Source: Palsa-504 sp963769715
GTDB lineage: Bacteria > Actinomycetota > Actinomycetes > Streptosporangiales > Streptosporangiaceae
Direction of reading: 5' to 3'
NCBI GenBank assembly: GCA_963769715.1
Contig: CAVYNE010000005.1
Span: 62,001 to 126,000, forward strand
DNA length: 64,000 bases
Under the pieces are notes generated by a model that worked only from the letters and a program-made list of their open reading frames with translations, was not told the origin of the DNA and ran no database searches. A program made the position numbers and the translations under genes. Shown here in pieces: positions 49,165 to 57,679 of the stretch (positions within the stretch are counted from its first letter, which is position 1; every line of letters starts with the position of its first letter).

Positions 49165-49893
49165 TTAGCCGAGGAGATCGAGCACCGTGGTCATCGACTT
49201 GTTCAGCAGCAGGTAGTTTTCGGCCTCCTGCAGGTGTACCCGCCACAGCGCCTCGGCCTGGCCGGACTGCCGGGCCGCCACCAGCTCGACCAGCCGGACG
49301 TGCGCGCGGAACCCCCGCTTGTTGGCCCGCACGTTGTCCGGGCTGCCCGCGTCCAGGTCCACATGCGACCAGTTGGCCAGCTCGATGATGTGCCGGACCA
49401 TGCCGTTGAGCACGGCCAGCGTCTCGTTGCCGGCCAGCTCCACCACGAGCGCGTGAAATTCCATGTGAGCGAGGATGAACGCCTGCGGGTCGTCCATCAG
49501 CTGTTCCGCCTGGGCGACGGCCTCCTCCAGGCGCACCAGGTCATGTTCGGTCCGGCGCTGGGCGAGCAGCGCCGCGCACGGCGCCTCGATGAAGGTCCGG
49601 GCGTCGTAGACGTCCTGGAGGGTCGTGGACCGGTACTCCAGCACCAGACCCGCATAGCTGGCCGCCACGTTCCCGTCCGGCACCTGCACCCGGGCGCCGC
49701 CGCGGGCGCCCCGCCGGATGCTGATCAGCGACTCCGACTCCAGCACCCGGAAGGCTTCGCGCAACGTGGGCCGGGACACCGCGAACTCGGCCATCAGGGC
49801 CGCCTCGGACGGCAGCGCATCACCCTCGGCCAGCTCGCCGCGCACGATCTTGCGCCGCAGTTCCGCGGCGACCAGCTCAGCGGTCTTCGGCAC
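49165..49893 (-). CDS. FCD-type GntR regulator; 5' end shifted by a tandem duplication
   Basis: 242 residues from GTG at 49893. The winged HTH is A-E-G-D-A-L-P-S-E-A-A-L-M-A-E-F-A-V-S-R-P-T-L-R-E-A-F-R-V-L, followed by an all-helical FCD effector domain whose H-M-E-F-H-A-L-V-V-E-L-A and late histidines bind a metal and acid ligand. No ribosome site precedes this GTG. An ATG at 50053 with GAGGGG lies 160 bases upstream; removing one unit of a 19-bp tandem duplication (49904-49934) would bring it in frame. Probably represses the adjacent catabolic genes in response to a carboxylic acid. Confidence 0.87.
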   Translation of the reverse strand: MPKTAELVAAELRRKIVRGELAEGDALPSEAALMAEFAVSRPTLREAFRVLESESLISIRRGARGGARVQVPDGNVAASYAGLVLEYRSTTLQDVYDARTFIEAPCAALLAQRRTEHDLVRLEEAVAQAEQLMDDPQAFILAHMEFHALVVELAGNETLAVLNGMVRHIIELANWSHVDLDAGSPDNVRANKRGFRAHVRLVELVAARQSGQAEALWRVHLQEAENYLLLNKSMTTVLDLLG

Positions 49894-49903
49894 CCGGATC
49901 CGC

Positions 49904-49934
49904 TGGCCGAACGGGCGGCCGTTGGCCGAACGGG
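49904..49934 (-). repeat. 19-bp duplication in the GntR 5' region
   Basis: TGGCCGAACGGG recurs at 49904-49915 and 49923-49934, a 19-base period. 160 - 19 = 141 bases = 47 codons, so loss of one unit restores a frame from ATG 50053 into the HTH. Confidence 0.85.
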
Positions 49935-50219
49935 CCAGCCGGGCCGCCGGGGCCGAACGGGGCTAGCCGGGCCGGCGGGGTCGGGGGGGCTAGCCGGGCC
50001 GGCGGGGTCGGCGGGTCCGGCGCGGTGTGATCGGCGGGCAGCGGCACGCTCATCGGGATCGCCCCTCAGCGCGGCAGTCGCTCGGGCGGGTGCCCTTGGG
50101 GACCGCAACGCATAATTAGTAATATCTATAAGAGTAATACACTGATAAGAAAACGCCGAGCCGGACCGGGTCACCGCCTCGGGCTTCGCGCTCGGGCCCG
50201 CCCCGCTGGCTGGCCCGCC

Positions 50220-50978
50220 TCAGGAGAGCAGTTCCACCACGGTGGCCGTGCTGCGGTCGCCGAGCACCACCTTGGCCGACTCGGCCAGGTGCTTGCGCCA
50301 GAATTCCTCCGCCTCGTCCCCACTGCGCTTGCGGATGAGCTCGAAGAGCCGGGTGTGCGCGCGGATGGCGATCTTGGCGAGTTCCTGCTCGTGCTGCCAG
50401 TCATGGCTCTCGGCGTAGGAACGGTCGCCTTCCCGGATGATGTTGGTCAGCATGCCGACCAGGATCTGGAGGGTCTCGCTGCCAGCCATTTCCACGATCA
50501 GCCGGTGGAACTCGGCATCGGCGGCGATGGAGGCGGCCGGGTCGTCTATCGACTCGCGGTGCCGGTCCAGCACCTCCTGCAACCGGGCGAGATCGGCCGA
50601 CGTGCGCCGCTTGGCCGCCATCCGGGCCGCGGCCGGCTCCAGGACGGCGCGGACGTCGTAGACGTCGGACAGCAGCGCGCCCCGGTACTGCAGCAGCAAG
50701 CCGATCTGGCGGGCGGCCACGCTGATGTCGGGCGCCTGCACCCTCGCCCCGCCTCGTACGCCCCGCCGCACGGTGATGGCTCCCTCGGCCTCCAGGATGC
50801 GGAACGCCTCCCGCAGCGTGGGCCGCGAGACGCCGAACTGCTCCATCAGCACGCTTTCCGAGGGGAGCTGATCGCCCTCCTTCAGCTCGCCGAGCACGAT
50901 CTGGCGGCGAAGTTGCGCCGCCACCATCTCGCCCGCCTTCGGCACCCGCACTGTCGAGACATTCGTGACTGCGTTCAC
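50220..50978 (-). CDS. FCD-type GntR regulator (paralogue)
   Basis: 252 residues from GTG at 50978, which follows GAGGGGAAAG; an ATG at 51023 is the alternative. The HTH R-P-T-L-R-E-A-F-R-I-L-E-A-E-G-A-I-T-V-R-R-G-V-R-G-G is nearly the same as in the 49165 protein, and the FCD domain keeps the metal-ligand pattern (D-A-E-F-H-R-L-I-V-E). The two are paralogues with similar expected operators. The TnpB element sits directly in front of this gene. Confidence 0.88.
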   Translation of the reverse strand: MNAVTNVSTVRVPKAGEMVAAQLRRQIVLGELKEGDQLPSESVLMEQFGVSRPTLREAFRILEAEGAITVRRGVRGGARVQAPDISVAARQIGLLLQYRGALLSDVYDVRAVLEPAAARMAAKRRTSADLARLQEVLDRHRESIDDPAASIAADAEFHRLIVEMAGSETLQILVGMLTNIIREGDRSYAESHDWQHEQELAKIAIRAHTRLFELIRKRSGDEAEEFWRKHLAESAKVVLGDRSTATVVELLS

Positions 50979-51054
50979 GCTTTCCCCTCGGGTCGGCGAG
51001 CCTGGTCCAATCGGTCGGGACATCTAGCTGGATTCCTCATCATGGTCGCGGCGT

Positions 51055-52380
51055 GGAGACCCCGGCCGCCAGGCCGGGGAGGAAACGCCGTCACCTCCCC
51101 TGAAATGTCAGTGGTCTCCGATAGTGTGTTCGCATGTCCCGGTACCGGCTGCTCCCCACGCCCGCCCAGCAGGCGGTGCTGCGAGACCACTGCGGCCACG
51201 CCCGGTACGTCTGGAACCTGGCCGTCGGGCAGCACACCCACTGGCACCCCGGCCGCAAGGGCGCACCGGGCTACCTGGAGCAGTGCCGGCAGCTCACCCA
51301 GGCGCGGGCCGAGCACCCATGGCTGGCCGCAGGCTCCCAGACGGTCCAGCAGCAAGCCCTGCGCGACTTCACCCAGGCAATGGCCGCGTTCTTTGACCCG
51401 GGCAACCCGGCCGGGCCGCCGTCCTGGCGCAAGGCCGGCCGGGACGAGGGATTCCGGATCGTGGGCCGCGGTCGGCAGTGGGATGTGCGGCGCGTGTCCC
51501 GTAAGGTCGGCCAGGTCTGGGTGCCCAAGGCCGGGTGGCTGCGCTTCCGCTGGTCCCGCGCCGTGCCCGCAGCGGTCAAGTCCTGCCGGGTGACCCGAGA
51601 CCGCGCCGGCCGCTGGCATGTCGCCTTCGCCGTGATCCCCGCGCCGGTGCCGGCACCCGGTAACGGCGAGGCCGTTGGCATTGACCGGGGGGTGGCGGTC
51701 TCTGCAGCGTTGTCCACGGGCGAGATGCTGCGCTGCCCCGGCCTGACCGCGAGGGAGCGGACCAGGCTGCGGCGGCTGCAGCGCAAGCTCGCCCGCGCTG
51801 CGCTGGGATCGAACCGCCGCGGGCGCGTGCGGCACGCGATCGCCCGGCTGCGCGCCCGGGAGGCGGACCGGCGCAAGGACTGGGCGGAGAAGACCAGCAC
51901 AGACATCGCGCGACGCTTCGACGTCATCAGGGTCGAAGACCTGCACGTCAAGAACATGACGCAATCCGCGAAAGGCACACGGGACAATCCCGGCCGGAAT
52001 GTCCGGCAGAAAGCCGGGCTGAACCTTTCCCGGGGCATCCTGCGGTCCGGGTGGGGCCTGCTGGTGCGCCGGCTGGAGGACAAGGCCCCGGGCCGGGTGG
52101 AGAAGGTCAAGCCGCATTACACGAGCCAGCGGTGCTCGGCGTGCGGGCAGGTGGACCGGGACTCGCGTGAGAGTCAAGCCGTCTTCCGGTGCACGGCCTG
52201 CGGTTTCGCCGGCCACGCGGACGTGAACGCGGCCATCAACATCGCGGCGGGGCACGCCGTGACTGCGCGGGGACGCGACGGGGCAGCCCGGCCCGTGAAC
52301 CGCGAACCTCAACTGCTTGCCTCCTTAACCGGACGGCGGGTAGCTGGGATCCCCCGCCTTCAGGCGGGGGAGGATGTCAA
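51055..52380 (+). mobile_element. IS200/IS605-group element carrying only tnpB
   Basis: Bounded by a left-end hairpin CCCCGGCC-gcca-GGCCGGGG (51060-51079) and a right-end hairpin CCCCCGCC-ttca-GGCGGGGG (52351-52370) followed by GGATGTCAA. These are the subterminal palindromes of this group, which transposes as single strands without target duplication. No tnpA (Y1 transposase) is present, so movement needs one in trans. Exact ends are approximate. Confidence 0.75.
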
Positions 52381-52384
52381 TTAA
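51134..52384 (+). CDS. tnpB: TnpB (IS605 OrfB) RNA-guided nuclease
   Basis: 416 residues. RuvC-like acids D184 (V-G-I-D-R-G-V), E268 (R-V-E-D-L) and D363 (H-A-D-V-N-A-A-I-N-I) are all present. The zinc finger is C334-x2-C337 and C353-x2-C356. All catalytic positions are intact, so the nuclease should be active with its right-end RNA guide. The last codons run through the right-end hairpin, as usual for tnpB. It inserted between the GntR gene and the GT87 gene. Confidence 0.93.
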   Translation: MSRYRLLPTPAQQAVLRDHCGHARYVWNLAVGQHTHWHPGRKGAPGYLEQCRQLTQARAEHPWLAAGSQTVQQQALRDFTQAMAAFFDPGNPAGPPSWRKAGRDEGFRIVGRGRQWDVRRVSRKVGQVWVPKAGWLRFRWSRAVPAAVKSCRVTRDRAGRWHVAFAVIPAPVPAPGNGEAVGIDRGVAVSAALSTGEMLRCPGLTARERTRLRRLQRKLARAALGSNRRGRVRHAIARLRAREADRRKDWAEKTSTDIARRFDVIRVEDLHVKNMTQSAKGTRDNPGRNVRQKAGLNLSRGILRSGWGLLVRRLEDKAPGRVEKVKPHYTSQRCSACGQVDRDSRESQAVFRCTACGFAGHADVNAAINIAAGHAVTARGRDGAARPVNREPQLLASLTGRRVAGIPRLQAGEDVN

Positions 52385-52400
52385 TAAGCATACGAGGTTA
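52250..52400 (+). ncRNA. Putative omega (reRNA) guide scaffold of TnpB
   Basis: By analogy with IS605-group elements, the guide RNA overlaps the 3' end of tnpB and ends at the right element boundary after GGATGTCAA. The following ~16-20 bases (TTAATAAGCATACGAGGTTA) would then be the guide matching the insertion site. The 5' end is not defined from sequence. Confidence 0.45.
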
Positions 52401-52468
52401 ACTTCCTCTACCGCTTGGCGAAGGATGCGGTCACCGTACTGAGACCGCCGATCCGTCATGCTGGGGAC

Positions 52469-53707
52469 ATGAGGGCGCGGAAGAGCATCCCGTCGTCCGT
52501 GCTGTGGCTGGTATGGCTCGCGACGCGGACGAGCCTTTACCTGCACGCCACCGTCCCGGGCCGCGACGGTGATGCGGGCCTGTACCAGCGGTGGTACGCA
52601 TGCTGTTTCGCCCACGGCACTTTCCCGGTGGCCGACCCGAGGTGGCAGTACCCGCCGGGCGCAGCGCTGGTCTTCTGGCTGCCCGGCCGGCTGCCAGGCA
52701 GCTACGTGGAAGACTTCATGTTCCTGGCCATCGGCTGCGACCTGGCCATCACCCTCATGCTGTGCTGGTCGGCCCGGCGCGGCGGGTCCCTGGCCGGAGC
52801 CTGGTACTGGGTCTGCGGCGTGCCACTGCTCGGCCCGGTCATCGTCGGCCGGTTCGACGTGGTGCCGGTCACGCTTTCGGTCGCCGCCCTGTGCGTGACC
52901 GGGCGGGGCGGCGTCCGCGGCGCCCTGATCGGAGCCGGGATGGCGGTCAAGGTCTGGCCGGTCACGCTGCTGGCCGGGATGGCTCCCGGCCAGTGGCGCC
53001 GTGGTGCTGCCGCAGCGGCGGCCGTGCTGGCCGCGGTCTACGTCATCTTCGCCAGCGAAACGGGGAGCTTCCTCGCGCACCAGAATGCCCGCGGCGTCGA
53101 GATCGAATCGGTCGCGGCGACGCCGTTCATGATCTGGCGGCATGCTGGCTGGCCCGGGACGATGGTGTACCGGTTCGGCGCGTACCAGCTCAGCGGGGAG
53201 CACGTGGCGCTCGCGCAGGACGCGTGCCGCCTGGGCCTCGTCCTCGCCGCGGCGGCGGTGATCGGCTGGCGGCTGCTCATCGCCCGCGGCCGCGCCAGGT
53301 GGCGGCCGGAGTTCGCGGCTGACGCGCCGCTGGCCGCGACCTTGCTGTTCCTCGTGGCCAGCCCGGTGCTCAGCCCGCAGTACCTGCTCTGGGTCACCGG
53401 CCTCGCCGCGGTGTGCCTGGCCACCGGGCCAACCACGCAGCGCCCGGCCGCGCTGGCCGTGCTGGCCGCGGCCGGGCTCACGCAGTTGATCTTCCCTATC
53501 TGGTGGCACAGCCTGCTCAACGGATCCAACGCGGTCACCGGCGTTCTGGTGGCACGCAACGTGCTCCTGGCCCTGGCCGCCGTTCTGTCCTGCTGGCGGA
53601 TACTCCGCGTGACCTCGCCCGGTCACGAAGACCCCGATCCGGTAGCACCGCAGGGCCACCGGGGTGGCGTTGATGCGCCCGGGTCGCCCCGAATTGCGAC
53701 ACAATGA
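52469..53707 (+). CDS. GT87-like polytopic membrane glycosyltransferase
   Basis: 412 residues from ATG at 52469. About nine to ten hydrophobic helices. An early G-R-D-G-D-A-G-L-Y-Q-R-W-Y loop with R-W-Q-Y-P-P-G-A resembles the D-x-x-x-Y...Y-P-P-x motif of polyprenol-phosphate-mannose-dependent GT-C mannosyltransferases (GT87/DUF2029). Extracytoplasmic sugar transfer to cell-envelope lipids is inferred. It lies immediately downstream of the TnpB element and has no operon partners. Confidence 0.7.
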   Translation: MRARKSIPSSVLWLVWLATRTSLYLHATVPGRDGDAGLYQRWYACCFAHGTFPVADPRWQYPPGAALVFWLPGRLPGSYVEDFMFLAIGCDLAITLMLCWSARRGGSLAGAWYWVCGVPLLGPVIVGRFDVVPVTLSVAALCVTGRGGVRGALIGAGMAVKVWPVTLLAGMAPGQWRRGAAAAAAVLAAVYVIFASETGSFLAHQNARGVEIESVAATPFMIWRHAGWPGTMVYRFGAYQLSGEHVALAQDACRLGLVLAAAAVIGWRLLIARGRARWRPEFAADAPLAATLLFLVASPVLSPQYLLWVTGLAAVCLATGPTTQRPAALAVLAAAGLTQLIFPIWWHSLLNGSNAVTGVLVARNVLLALAAVLSCWRILRVTSPGHEDPDPVAPQGHRGGVDAPGSPRIATQ

Positions 53708-53835
53708 GAGGTGATCACGGTGTCATTCTGGGCGGCGAACCGCCCCTGGCCGCTGCACATGGAGCAGGAGGAGGAATTCCGCGGTGACAGCCAGCCTCGT
53801 CGTTTGCGGCTAGAGGATAGGTTCGGTAAGGGCTC

Positions 53836-55107
53836 GTGGAGAGCCTGTTCGCGACGTGGGCGGTCGGTGCCGTGCCGCAGCCGATCTCTGACCGGCTCCC
53901 GCCGTTGGAACGCTCCGCCATCGTGGACCTGGCACGTCCGGCACTGGTCGTGGGGGTGCCGCCGTCAGAGGCGGGAGCACGGCCGACGCTGGAGTCGGTG
54001 CCCCGGCAGCTTCCCGCTGGCCCGTTCACGCCGGGCGTATCGCCGATGTGGAAGATCGTTACCAGCGGCGGGAGCACGGGCCGGCCGAAGCTGATCGCGG
54101 CCACCTCGCCCGCCGTGGTTGAGAACGTGAGCGGGCTCGGCGCTCTGACGCGCCTGCGTCCTGGCGGGTGCGTCCTGGTAACCGGGCCGGTCACCCACAA
54201 CGCGCCGTTCGTGGTCACGGCGGCCGGGATGATGCTGGGTAACCACGTCGTGCTGATGTCCCGGTTCGACCCGGCGCAGACGCTGCACCTGGTCGAGAAG
54301 TACCGGGTGAGCTGGCTGTACCTGGTGCCGACCATGATGCATCGCATCTGGCGTCTGCCCGAGGCGGTCCGTCTGGCGACCGACGTTTCCGCCCTGGAGG
54401 TGGCCTTCCACATGGCCGCGCCGTGCCCGCCGTGGCTCAAGCAGGCGTGGATCGACTGGCTCGGCCCCGAGAAGGTGCTCGAGCTCTACGGCGGCACCGA
54501 ACTGCAGGCATTGACGGTCATCACCGGGACAGAATGGCTCGCTCACCGGGGGTCGGCCGGCCGGCCGGTGCTGGGCGAGATAGAGATACGTGACCGCGAC
54601 GGCCGACCCGTTCCCACGGGCCAGGAGGGGGAAATCTGGATGCGCCGGGGCACAGGCGCCCCATCGCCGTACCGGTACATCGGCGCGACGGCACGCAGCG
54701 CCGCCGACGGCTGGGAGTCGCTCGGCGACATCGGAAAGGTCGACGCCGACGGCTACGTGTACATCACCGACCGCCTCGCGGACATGATCCTGGTCGGAGG
54801 AGCGAACGTCTACCCGGCGGAGATCGAGGCCGCCCTGGACGAGCACCCTGCCGTGCAGTCCAGCTGCGTGATCGGCTGGCCCGATGAAGACCTGGGCAAT
54901 GTTCCCTACGCCATCGTCGAGCTGTCCGAACCGGTATCCGATGAGGATCTGACGGCTTATCTGGGCCAGCGGCTCGCCCCGTACAAACTGCCCCGCGTGA
55001 TCGAGCGCGCTACCGCCCCGCTGCGCGATGACGCCGGGAAGGTCCGCCGCTCAGCGCTGCGCGCCGAACGAATCGCCCGGCACGCCGCCACCCAGCGAAC
55101 CGGCTAG
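53836..55107 (+). CDS. Acyl-CoA synthetase-like (ANL) protein lacking its N-terminus
   Basis: 423 residues from GTG at 53836; family members have ~520. The first residues E-S-L-F-A-T-W-A-V-G-A-V-P-Q-P-I-S align to the stretch normally near residue 90-100, so about 85-100 residues of the first subdomain are missing and nothing upstream in any frame supplies them. The rest is intact: T-S-G-G-S-T-G-R-P-K (about 76-85), L-Y-G-G-T-E, G-D-I-G-K-V-D hinge and the C-terminal G-K-V-R-R lysine. Truncated gene or, less likely, a short functional form. Convergent with the L,D-transpeptidase (4-base overlap). Confidence 0.75.
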   Translation: MESLFATWAVGAVPQPISDRLPPLERSAIVDLARPALVVGVPPSEAGARPTLESVPRQLPAGPFTPGVSPMWKIVTSGGSTGRPKLIAATSPAVVENVSGLGALTRLRPGGCVLVTGPVTHNAPFVVTAAGMMLGNHVVLMSRFDPAQTLHLVEKYRVSWLYLVPTMMHRIWRLPEAVRLATDVSALEVAFHMAAPCPPWLKQAWIDWLGPEKVLELYGGTELQALTVITGTEWLAHRGSAGRPVLGEIEIRDRDGRPVPTGQEGEIWMRRGTGAPSPYRYIGATARSAADGWESLGDIGKVDADGYVYITDRLADMILVGGANVYPAEIEAALDEHPAVQSSCVIGWPDEDLGNVPYAIVELSEPVSDEDLTAYLGQRLAPYKLPRVIERATAPLRDDAGKVRRSALRAERIARHAATQRTG

Positions 55108-56453
55108 CGGGCGGCGGAGTTGCTGGCTGGCGCGGTCTGCAGCGGCGCGGTCGCGGTCGAGGCGGGCAGCGTCGCGGGGTTGACGAACGTGCTGCCGCCC
55201 GGCCCGGCCTGTACCGCCTCGTGCAGGGCGCTGCCCTGGAGGTACCGCGGCCAGCTGAGGAACCATTCGGTCCAGCCGTTGTCCCAGGTGCCGGCCTTCG
55301 GGCTGCCGGTGATCGTGATGGGGTCACCGGGCACGGCGAGGTTGTAGTACGTCTCGGCGTCGGCGGGCGGCAGGTTGACGCAGCCGTGGCTGACGTTCTG
55401 GAAGCCCTGCTGGCCCACGGACCAGTACGCGTCGTGGTAGTAATCGCCGCTGAAGGTGAACCGCACCGACCACGGAACCGAGATGCTGTATCCCGGGCCG
55501 GTCATCTGCACCGGGTTGGCCTTCTCGATGGTCAGGTAGCTCCCGTCGGGCGTGTCGTCGCCGGGCCGGCCGGAGCTGATCGGCCAGTCATAGCGGAGCT
55601 TGCCGTTGTCGTAGATCTGGGTGCGGTGCGTCGCGGTGTTCCCTATCGCCACCAGCGACGGACCGATGCCGAACGTCTGGGTCAGGGTGTGGTAGCCGTA
55701 CAGGCCCGGCGCGCCCTGCACCCCGTTCAGGTGCCCGGTGAAGCTGACCGTGGTGCCGGCCGGCCAGTAGTCCCGCGGGCGGAAGTAGGCGCAGGTGGGG
55801 GCCATGTTGCAGGGGTCGTCCCAGTACCACGCGCCGACCACCGGCTTCGACGTGGTGATCTGCAGCGCCCGCTCGACCGCGGCCTTGTCGGTGATCGGCT
55901 GGCTGAAGTACAAGATGACCGGCATTCCCACGCCGTAGGTCTGGTGGTAGCCCTCGAGGATCTCGGTGGTGAACGTCCGGCCCGGCGTCAGCGTGCGGAA
56001 CGTGCTCGTGGCGGTGACGATGCCCCGGCCGCTCGCGGACGCCATGGCCGTCACCGTGTAGGTTTGCGAGACGTCAAGCGCCCACTGGCTGCGCCAGACC
56101 GTGCCGCCCTGGCTGAGGCCGCCGGATACGGCATCGCCGGAGGTACGCACGGTGACACCCCTCAGCGTGCCGCTGGTGGCCGTGACGGTGATACCGGCCG
56201 ACGGGTCGGCGTCGGCGGCGCCGTTCGCGGGCGCTATCTTCACCTCGGGGACGGCCACCGCGGCGCTAGGCGTCGCGGCCCTGGTCTGAGCGTTGGCCGC
56301 CGGACTCGCCTGGCTCGTACCGTGCCCGCTGCCTGAGCACGCCGCCGTCAGCAGGGCCAGCGCCATGACGACGGCCGTGCCAGCCCTCCGCCTCGGTCCC
56401 CGGCCCGCCGCGCCGTCCCCGCGCCGTATCCCGATCGTCGTTGTGAACCCCAC
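55104..56453 (-). CDS. L,D-transpeptidase lipoprotein
   Basis: 449 residues, GTG start. Twin-arginine-rich N-terminus, then hydrophobic core and lipobox L-T-A-A-C (Cys39). Two Ig-like bacterial domains (~70-260) precede the YkuD catalytic domain (~264-390), with S-H-G-C-V-N-L (His356, Cys358). It forms 3-3 cross-links in peptidoglycan at the outer face of the membrane. All catalytic residues are present. The promoter faces the MarR operator at 56519, so it may be co-regulated with the exported protein. Confidence 0.93.
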   Translation of the reverse strand: MGFTTTIGIRRGDGAAGRGPRRRAGTAVVMALALLTAACSGSGHGTSQASPAANAQTRAATPSAAVAVPEVKIAPANGAADADPSAGITVTATSGTLRGVTVRTSGDAVSGGLSQGGTVWRSQWALDVSQTYTVTAMASASGRGIVTATSTFRTLTPGRTFTTEILEGYHQTYGVGMPVILYFSQPITDKAAVERALQITTSKPVVGAWYWDDPCNMAPTCAYFRPRDYWPAGTTVSFTGHLNGVQGAPGLYGYHTLTQTFGIGPSLVAIGNTATHRTQIYDNGKLRYDWPISSGRPGDDTPDGSYLTIEKANPVQMTGPGYSISVPWSVRFTFSGDYYHDAYWSVGQQGFQNVSHGCVNLPPADAETYYNLAVPGDPITITGSPKAGTWDNGWTEWFLSWPRYLQGSALHEAVQAGPGGSTFVNPATLPASTATAPLQTAPASNSAAR

Positions 56454-56518
56454 GTCAGACCCGTTCCCCGGAACGGCCCGTCATATTCATCATTGACAAG
56501 TCGGCTGCCGCGGCAGAA

Positions 56519-56547
56519 ACTTGAAATATCAACTTGATTCTTCAAGT
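56519..56547. promoter_or_regulatory. MarR operator pair
   Basis: ACTTGA-TTCT-TCAAGT (56532-56547) is perfect and overlaps an imperfect ACTTGA-AATA-TCAACT (56519-56534). The identical palindrome type lies at 57584-57599 in front of the marR gene. Confidence 0.75.
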
Positions 56548-56601
56548 TTTTACAAACGTGGTGACCGGTGCAGAGCCGGCCGCTCCTCAGGAGGTGGTTC
56601 T

Positions 56602-56976
56602 ATGAAGCTGCAGAGGCCCGAGGTTCCTGGCCGGGCCGCGCTTGTCCGGGTTGCCGCTGCGCTCACAGTCGTCGCGGGGATCCTCGCGTTGAGCGTGAGG
56701 ACAGCGGCCGCCGAGGGTCCGGCCGGCGCCGAGGGTCCGGCAGCCGCCGGGCAATTCTCCACGCCCGGCGGCGTCGTCCGGCTCATCGACGAGTATCTGG
56801 CCGCGAAGAGTGCCCACAGCCCGGATCGGACCATGTCGTTCTTCGACCGGGGCAACACGACGTACGTCGATGCGACCCTCGGCTGGAAGTTCCCGACCTG
56901 GGACTCGCTGAAGGCGCTATTCAGCAAGTACATGCCGCAGTGGCCAGCGGGGGCGCGCTCGTATCAAACCGGCTAG
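56602..56976 (+). CDS. Exported NTF2-like protein, probably 3'-truncated
   Basis: 124 residues from ATG at 56602, nine bases after AGGAGG; the frame before it (from 56521) covers the operator. Signal peptide ending A-A-A-E, then G-V-V-R-L-I-D-E-Y-L-A-A-K-S-A-H-S-P-D-R-T-M-S-F-F, the first helix pair of an NTF2/SnoaL-like fold. Only ~60 residues of the fold are present before TAG; family proteins need ~120, so the C-terminal sheet is missing. Regulated by the MarR operator upstream. Confidence 0.6.
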   Translation: MKLQRPEVPGRAALVRVAAALTVVAGILALSVRTAAAEGPAGAEGPAAAGQFSTPGGVVRLIDEYLAAKSAHSPDRTMSFFDRGNTTYVDATLGWKFPTWDSLKALFSKYMPQWPAGARSYQTG

Positions 56977-57058
56977 TGCCGTCAGTATCGCCGTCGGCCG
57001 CGGCGCGACGCCGCCGACCGGTCCTAAGACGAACACCACCGGCCGACCGCCGGAAACC

Positions 57059-57562
57059 TCACGGTGGCCAGTCGCTCCCGGGATCAATGTTGGCAAGCAC
57101 CCGGCGCCCCGCGACCGTAAGCGCGCGGAGTTGAGTGCGCGAGAGCGAGTCAATGACCAACTCGCGCACCTTCTCCACGTGCCCGGGCGCGGCCTTGACG
57201 ACCAGCCGGTAGCCGGCCGGCGTGAGGATGGCCTCCATGTAACGAGGACTCGTGGTGGCGCGGGCTCTGCGCAAGAGCCCGCGCTGCTCAAGACGGCTGG
57301 CTACGTGGGACAGACGCGAGAGGGATCCGTTCGTCAAGGCCGCCAGCCGGGTCATCTGAACTCGCTGGTCCGGCTGCTCAGCCAACCGAGCCAGGAGCAG
57401 ATACTCGAAGAACGTCAGCCCCGCGGAACTCGCGAGCTGGCTGTCGAGTTCCGGCGGCAGCCTCAGCATCATCGCGACGACGGCCAGCCATGCCGCTCGC
57501 TCCTCCTCATCGAGCCACCTGGTCTCACCGCCGTCACTCTTGGCGGCGTCTGAGATGCCCAT
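57059..57562 (-). CDS. MarR-family transcriptional regulator
   Basis: 167 residues, ATG. F-F-E-Y-L-L-L-A-R-L-A-E-Q, the recognition segment L-T-N-G-S-L-S-R-L-S-H-V-A-S-R-L-E-Q-R-G-L-L-R-R and the wing R-Y-M-E-A-I-L-T define the winged helix. It has its own operator ACTTGA-CGCC-TCAAGT 22 bases upstream of its start, and the same site controls the divergent transpeptidase/exported-protein promoter. Likely an autorepressor linked to cell-envelope functions. Confidence 0.88.
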   Translation of the reverse strand: MGISDAAKSDGGETRWLDEEERAAWLAVVAMMLRLPPELDSQLASSAGLTFFEYLLLARLAEQPDQRVQMTRLAALTNGSLSRLSHVASRLEQRGLLRRARATTSPRYMEAILTPAGYRLVVKAAPGHVEKVRELVIDSLSRTQLRALTVAGRRVLANIDPGSDWPP

Positions 57563-57583
57563 GACTCCAATACTAGACCTGGA

Positions 57584-57599
57584 ACTTGACGCCTCAAGT
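57584..57599 (-). promoter_or_regulatory. MarR autoregulatory operator
   Basis: Perfect ACTTGA-N4-TCAAGT palindrome (57584-57599), matching the site at 56532-56547. Confidence 0.78.
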
Positions 57600-57679
57600 A
57601 TTGCCCTGGCCGCTTCTGCGACTCCCCGACCCCACCCGCCGCCCTCTCGCCACCCGCACCGTCCCCCTCCCCCCGCGAG

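Noticed and set aside
50975..52312. 445-codon minus-strand frame opposite tnpB
   Set aside because: Shadow; tnpB has all catalytic and zinc residues.
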